DNA of 64,000 nt from Pseudocercospora fijiensis CIRAD86. Its lineage: Eukaryota; Ascomycota; Dothideomycetes; Mycosphaerellales; Mycosphaerellaceae. A program made the translations under genes and the position numbers. Each line of letters begins with the position of its first letter. The first letter of the stretch is position 1. The notes beneath the pieces are model-generated. The model was not told the DNA's origin. It made no database searches and worked only from the letters and a program-made list of their open reading frames with translations. This document shows positions 57,907 to 64,000 of the stretch, piece after piece. The stretch spans positions 682,001 to 746,000 of the forward strand of contig NW_006921537.1 of assembly GCF_000340215.1 (NCBI RefSeq). The letters are read 5' to 3'.

Positions 57907-60715
57907 GTTCCTAGATTCTATTAATATACAAAAACAACTTCCTAAGTAAACAATCTACTACGCCGACTTACTACTGCTTTAATATACCGTAATCCTTACT
58001 AGTAATAACCTTATTGGCTAGGCGGTTCTCCTAAACTGCTCCGTAGGTATAGAAGCTATTAGTACTAAAGTACTTAGCCTCGTAGTAAGCTTAATTAACG
58101 AGGAGGTTAGTAGCCGTATCCTATATAGCCTTCTCCTACTCGTATAGATAGTCCTTAAGCTCCTCCTTACTAAACTAGAGGATTTGTTTAACTTCGTTCT
58201 AAATAACGTAACTTAACTAAGGAATTCTACCGACTAGGGTATCGGAAATATAACTAAGGCCTTCGACTAAGATAGCGGTAGGGAAGGCGAATAGTACGAA
58301 GGTATTCGAACCTAGAAGGGTAGTTAGATTGCGGTACGCCTTAGTAACGTTAGCGACGGTTAAGTTATCGTAGCCCTTAATCTTAGTGCCGTTAACGACG
58401 CGAGAGTAGCCTAGGTCGATTAATATATAGTTACTCTCGGGCTTTAGATTACTATATAGAAGGTATAGTATCTAAATAGAGACTTCGCATTCCTTTAAAG
58501 GGTTAAGGACCTACTAAGCTGCCTCGCCTTCGTTAGGCTAACTATCGAATATATAGCCGAGGTCGTCGTTAGTAAGGTGCTTGTTAGTAAGCTTGCTAAT
58601 CTTGTTTAGTAGAACTAGGCTACGGGTATTAAGCTTCTTAACCTAGTTTTCGAAGACCTCTAGTTTGTATATACCCTCGATAATAGTTAAACAGGCGGTC
58701 TTATCTTTAGATATAAGAGAAACCCTAATACGCAGATAGCTAGCACCCTTACTAGCTACGAGCTTAACTATATCTTATCTAAGACGAGAAGTCTCCTTAG
58801 TAGGGTAGTTCTTATAACCGCTATTACCTACCTTAAAGTACTTAGTAGGCTTAGGGACGGAGATAAGCTCGTATATATAATTAGGTCGAAGGGCAACGGC
58901 TAAGAGCTACAAGGCGGGATGCTAACGGACGATTTAGTTACTTACTCTATAGGTTTAAAGGGCATTGCGGCCTTCCTACTTAGACTTAGGTAGTTTATGT
59001 ATATACTAAAAGTATATACGAAACTCCTCCTATATTAGGTCGATAATAAGAGGAAGGTATACTCTACGAGGCGATTATATCGAACCGAAGACTCGAGAGA
59101 AGATAGTATTACTAGTCTAACGAAAGCGGTCGAAGGAGGTGCCTTAGCCGAGAATGCTAGCGACTAACTTGCTCTAACAATTAGTTAGCGTAAGATCGCG
59201 AGTAATAGTGCTAGTAGGGTTGAATACGTAGAGTCCTAAGGAGGTCGGGGCGGGAGCGGGACGTCTAGGAAACTAGTTAGTATAACTAGTCTTAAGGGTA
59301 GTAAAGGCATCCTAATTAGTAACCTTACGACTAATCTTTAATAGGCGACCTACGAGGACACTCGCCTTAGTACTAGTATAGAGACTATAGACCTTAGCAG
59401 CCTTCTTAATATAGTTAGTATATATAGAGAACTGCTCTTTACCTAGCTTACTAAGGTCGTCGAGCTATTAATAGATAGATAGAGCGGTAGGAGCTTTACC
59501 TATAGAGGCCTTAGGAACTATATCGATTTCGGTAATAAGATACGTAATAGAGTCGCCCTTACAGGAACTATAGATGTTCTTAGTTAATAGGATCGGCGAG
59601 AGGCCTCTATCTCTACGCTCGCTAAAAGAGCCTTCGGAGGAGATATCTTCTAGCGGCGTATCCGGCATATTAATATCCGAGTTACTATAGTTAGTACTAG
59701 TACTAGTACTAGTACTAGAAGGAGTACTATACTTCTTAGTAGCCTTGTAGAGGGCCTAGCGAGCGTGTAATACCTTCTTGCGAGCCGCTTCGGCCTTAGC
59801 GCGTTCGTCCTTAACTTACTAAGAGACCTTATAGTTACGGGTCGAGCGACGATCTTTAGCCTATATCTCTATAGCGAGCGTAAGACTAGTAGCCGTATCG
59901 GCCTCTATTTCTAGGCGAAGAGCCTTGCGTTTAAGGACATTAACGATAGGAGCCTCTTAACCTTTAATAATAAAGCCTATACTATTAATACGATAGCCCT
60001 TCTTTTTTAGTAGATCCTTAGTTGTCTATATACTAAGATCTACCTAGACGATTATATCGTAGTGCTTCTTCTAGTAGGCTATCGTAAAGTCGTTAAGCGT
60101 AAAGGACAAGTTAAGTAACTACTTGCCTACCTTCTTACTAGCGGTAGATATACGATAGATTATAGTACGGGAAAGGTACTCGGCGCCTTAACGACGGACC
60201 TTATACTTATTAACGAACGAAGAGACCTACTTAGTACGCTCTTATCTACTGTAGGCGAAGTTAATAAGGCTCTTAGGAAGACTGCTTAGTCCTCTCTAAT
60301 ATTCGAAGGCCTAGTCGAGGGTCTTAAAGCGTAAACGAATCTAGGTACTAGCTATCTCGAGGCTATAGACGATAGGAAAGGCTTGTTTAATATCTATATT
60401 ATTAAGAACCTCGCGCTTAAAGATACGCTTACTAATAGAGTGACGCAAGTTGTTTATACCGTACGTAACTAAGATAGTAGCCTTCTTAATATTTCTATTA
60501 ATAACGCGTAGTAGGGTACGAGCGTTCTAGATCTTCTCTTAAGGGTCTTCGAGGGTAGTAACGATCTAGAAGCAGTGCTCGAGACTAGTTATAGCAGCTA
60601 AGGCGCTATCGGATAGGGCTTCGATCGGGACTAGGGCGGCTAGGCTTAGGTTAATAGGGGCAGGTAGGTCGCCGCTACTACTAGCGCCTAGCGGATTCGG
60701 GGCGCCGGAAGACAT
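57905..60715 (-). pseudogene. Degenerate ORF of an unclassified repeat element
   Basis: Starts with an intact ATG at 60715 (MSSGAPNPLGASSSGDLPAP) and can be followed with many TAG/TAA stops for over 900 codons on the minus strand. A Ser/Thr-rich spacer with a (TAGTAC)n tract lies near 59,690-59,720. Later blocks include LGYSRVVNGTKIKGYDNL and FAFPTAILVEGLSYISDTLVG. I see no reverse transcriptase, integrase, transposase or helicase motif and cannot name the family. It is followed directly by the palindrome at 57882. Confidence 0.5.
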
Positions 60716-61889
60716 AGTCGACCGAAGCGGAAGTAGTTTAGAAACGAGTTTGCAAGTGTATTCGTTACTTAATAATAATAATTAAAGGATTTAGATAGAA
60801 GGGGGGAGGTAGTTAGGCGGTAGCGAGTTAGTTAGTAATCGAGTAGAAGAAGGAGCTTAGGAAGCTCGCTTTAAATATAGTACGAAGGTAACGTAGTCTA
60901 TATATTCCGCGCTAGTAAAGCAAACGGATAACGGCTATATATAAAAGTAAAGCTATATACGAGACTTCTTTATTATTAGGGTAGGCTAAAGTTTAATAAT
61001 CGATCTAGCTAATTGCTAGTAGCGACTACGCGCCTTTATTAAACTTTAGCTATCGTAGACTCTCGCGTACTCGAAATATAACTAGTTAGTTCGAGTCCCT
61101 AGTAGAAATCTATAGTAGTAAGGCTAGCGGGACTAATAATACCCCCGGGGTAGCACTAGCTTTTCTCTAGAGATACTTAGTATCGAGGAGCAAGTCGCCT
61201 AGGCCTAGCGTAGCTAATTCGTAAATCGTCGGTATATTAGCTTATAGTGCTGCCGTTATAGATGCAGTATTACCTTTTGTGTTAGTAAGTGCGTAAAGGT
61301 AGTCCGTGTATTTACCTTCTTCCTTCTTCTAAACACTAAGCTTAATAGCCTAAGGTCCCTATTCTTAGAGGCTATAGGCCTAGGTTGCTATATCTATCTA
61401 AGCGGTAGGAAGGGAGAGGGACAGGGAACCTCCCTTTCTTAGTTGTCCTATGTAACTAGTACTAGTTAGGGCAGGAACGGTCTCTAGTAGAGTATCCTAT
61501 TATAGTTAATACCTAAGGGTAGTCGCTAGAGTCTAGGAAGCTAGAGGGGAGTAGTCCTAGAAGGGTAGAGGGTTAGGTTCGGCTATCTTCCTAATACTAC
61601 CCCTAGGGTATTATTAGGAAAACACGCCTCGTATAGTTCTATCTAGGGAAAAACAAGAGCAAAGGAATAAAGTTGTAGTAACATTAATCGAAGGTAAAGG
61701 CAAAAGCAAAAGACAATAACAAGATAAACTAAAAACAACAAACAACAAATAAGAGTATAAACATTAGTAGGAATAGATAGTAGGTAAGGACTAAAGGTAT
61801 AGAGCGGCACTATATTAACAGCGCGGAGAACGATTAATAAGAGCAAGGAAATAACGTAGTAGAGTAAAGGTAAGGAAGAGTAAGCAATT
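60716..61889. other. Spacer with palindromes and inverted repeats, possible LTR
   Basis: RIP-mutated. It holds an inverted repeat of CTAAAGTTTAATA near 60,993 and 61,040-61,050, a tRNA-like A/B-box pair, and two GC-core palindromes that bound 61133-61617. The last 485 bp may be the LTR of the downstream Gypsy element (minus strand), but I could not find a second copy to prove it. Confidence 0.4.
61133..61617. repeat. 485-bp segment bounded by 21-bp inverted repeats
   Basis: Left end CTAATAATACCCCCGGGG (61133-61153) pairs with the reverse complement of 61597-61617, 19 of 21 positions. Each end is itself nearly palindromic. It could be an LTR, a MITE or a solo relic. Confidence 0.5.
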
Positions 61890-64000
61890 ATTTAGTCTCG
61901 GGGTTAGGGTCGTTTAATACCTATAATTCTAGGCGGTCTTCGTCGCTAGACTAGTCGAGTTCCTCCTCGGAGTTAGAGTTAGATAACTAGAAGTCTAGTT
62001 TACTATCGGAATTAATATCGGAAATACTCTACGCGCAATTAATACGTATATAACCCTCCCTTTATTTATAAGTTATTCCTAATAGCTTACTAAGACGTAT
62101 CTAGGGATACGCATAGTTATTAGGTAGAACAGGATCTATAATCGCAGTAGGATCCTCCTCTCGGTAGGTATCTAAGGTCGGTAGAGGGTCTATAGAGGCA
62201 CTAACTTCTTCTTCGGTCGGGGGAGGGCAGGTAGGCTCTCTTAATTCGACGATCTTCTTTAGGTTAGCCCGGGGGTGCGAGTGCTTTAAGGTAGCACTAT
62301 TAAGTTCCTAAAGACGGTACGTAGAACTATCGTAAAGGACCTCCTATACTCTATAAGGCCCTTTCTATTTAAAGGCTAGCTTATAGGAGTAACTATACTC
62401 TAGCTCGGACCGGTATAAGAGAACTATATTGCTAACCTTTAGAGGCTCCTAATTAATAGTATTATAGTTATCGAAATACTGCTTTGCCTCCTTACGAAGG
62501 CAACGTTATCGAGCAAGTCCCTCCTAAGAAGTAGCAGTTATATCCTTAAGAGCCTTAGCGCGTAGGGCAAGAAGATCTACTCTAGTACGAACAGACCCCT
62601 AGTCGTAAACGCTATACGTACGGTAGGACAACTTAATCGGAAGAATAGCGTCTCTCCTAATTATAAGCTCCGCTAGTATAAGTCTAGTAGTGTCGATAAC
62701 GGTCGTTCGGTCCGCCTAGAGAAGGGCTAGGACGTAGGTAGAGATTGCGACTAACCTATTACTACTATTAGTTAGCTTAGATAAGGCATCGATTAAAGAC
62801 CGATAGCCGCGCTTAACGATAGTATTAGATTAGGGATAGTACGGGGAGATACGAACGTTCTTCGCCCTATACGAAGTAAGTAGCGCTTAAACTTCTTTAG
62901 CTATATTAGTCGTAGCGTTGTCTAAGATAATTTTATAGGGCGTACCCTATCGGTAGAACAAGTCCTTAAATAGGAAGGTAGCTATATCGTAGGCGTTAAT
63001 AGCACTATAGCCCTTACGGAAATAATAGGGTTTAGGCTATCGAGAAAGACCTTCCCGAATAATATAGAGGCTATTATTCCGGCTTAGATAAACCCTATTA
63101 CCGTACTATCGTTTACTAACTAAATAGGTAGCGGGGATACGTAGCTCGCCTAGCCGACGGTAGCTATTTCTAAAATTGTACTTAGGATAGCTCTTATAGT
63201 AGCGAGAGATATTAGCCTATACGCTATCCTACTAGTACCGTCGATATAGGATATCGAAGGTGCCCTCCGCTACCCGGTAGCTAAGCTCGTCTTAAACTAC
63301 GTAAAGGATTTCTTGCCTTGCTATAGGGTTATTAATAATACGCTAGAGGGGTATATTAACTATCGCTTGCCGCTAAAGGATGCGATCTTTAACTAGGAAT
63401 CGTCGAGAATAGTAGATAACCCGACGGTACTAACTCTTTAATAGACTAGGTGCTTTCTTCGTATAGGTTAGAAAGTAGGCGATATAATAGGAGTCGTCGG
63501 AGTAGACCCTATTAAGGATATTATCTCTATCTAATTTATCCGCCTTAGCTTTAGCCTAGTCGCTATTAGTAGTAGGGTTCTTAGGCTGCTCGTTAGTTTT
63601 ATTAGGTTAGTTACTAGGCTAGTCGTCGGGCTAGTCGTCGGTAGTAGACCTAGTAATCGCTAGTATAGCGTTAATATAGAAGGTAGTAAAGAAGGTGCGG
63701 TTAATAACCGCGTCGATATCTTCTTCTTCTATTATCTTAGCAATGTCCTCTTCTATAGCAGGCCTCCTAGAAAGGCTATCTAGTCTAGTATACTTCTTCC
63801 TAGGAACGTAGAAGACGTCGAAGTTAAACAAATAGATCTAGGCAACCTACCGAGCTATCGTAGAGTTTAGCAGATCGGAGGCTATATAGTTAAGTTAATA
63901 GACTAGCGTCTAAGCATCGATCTCTAGGCGAAAGAATATACTAAAGAGCTATAGTCGGAACTTCTTTAGAGCCTTATAGACTCTAAGGCATTCTCGCTTA
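61890..64000 (-). pseudogene. Degenerate Ty3/Gypsy pol, RNase H end to integrase (partial)
   Basis: Runs on the minus strand from beyond the window edge. FNFDVFYVPRKKYTRLDSLS (63,760-63,831) is the RNase H to integrase junction of Gypsy elements. Integrase follows with EILYVVWDELS-like zinc-finger remnants, YKIILDNATTN and RISPYYP near the second catalytic residue, then a chromo-like or acidic C-terminus ending near 61,890. Stops fall mostly at Trp and Gln positions. Gag, protease and reverse transcriptase would lie past 64,000. Confidence 0.85.

Noticed and set aside
57882..61155. LTR pair suggested by the shared GC-core motif at 57,882 and 61,133
   Set aside because: Similarity stops after about 22 bp on both sides, so these are not direct copies of one LTR.

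Overview
The window is nuclear DNA of a filamentous ascomycete (Pezizomycotina; the gene content would suit a Dothideomycete, but I cannot name the species). Evidence: compact genes with short introns (45-116 nt, GTRNGT donors, CTAAC/CTAAT-like branch sites, YAG acceptors), families typical of these fungi (VTC4, Hsp30-type small heat-shock protein, rhodopsin/PTH11-like membrane protein, RCR protein, EthD protein, P450), and long blocks in which CA/TG dinucleotides have been replaced by TA. That is the signature of repeat-induced point mutation (RIP). In those blocks former Gln and Trp codons read as TAA/TAG, so only short ORFs survive.

Layout. 1-22,200 is gene-rich host DNA: SYP1 (F-BAR/mu-homology endocytic adaptor), an Hsp30-like protein, KXD1, an ER-Golgi L-type lectin, PHB2, a small cysteine-rich secreted protein split by one intron, a mitochondrial-looking protein of unknown function, VTC4 and an Mss116-like DEAD-box helicase. 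22,229-25,799 is a RIP-killed PIF/Harbinger DNA transposon with 35-bp terminal inverted repeats and a TAA target duplication, inserted 53 bp upstream of the helicase start codon. 25,800-33,900 is host DNA again: rhodopsin-like protein, APC permease, GNAT acetyltransferase, RCR-like protein and EthD protein. 33,928-40,726 is a complete but dead Ty1/Copia element (182-bp LTRs, GTACG target duplication, PBS, PPT). 40,732-45,900 holds a small two-exon gene, a RIP-mutated block and a four-exon cytochrome P450. 45,900-64,000 is almost continuous RIP-mutated repeat: a DUF6589-like ORF (+) converging on a RecQ-like helicase (-) with several minisatellites between them, an unclassified 2.8-kb element ORF (-), and the 3' half of a Ty3/Gypsy pol (-) that runs off the window.

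The host genes form no obvious pathway or cluster; they are mostly housekeeping genes of membrane traffic, mitochondria and polyphosphate metabolism. The most unusual material is the DUF6589/RecQ pair with its tandem-repeat core, the cleanly delimited transposons, a tandem duplication in which only one copy is RIP-mutated, and three palindromes with a GC core. Exon joins given here were deduced by eye from splice signals, frame continuity and family similarity; all need transcript support.
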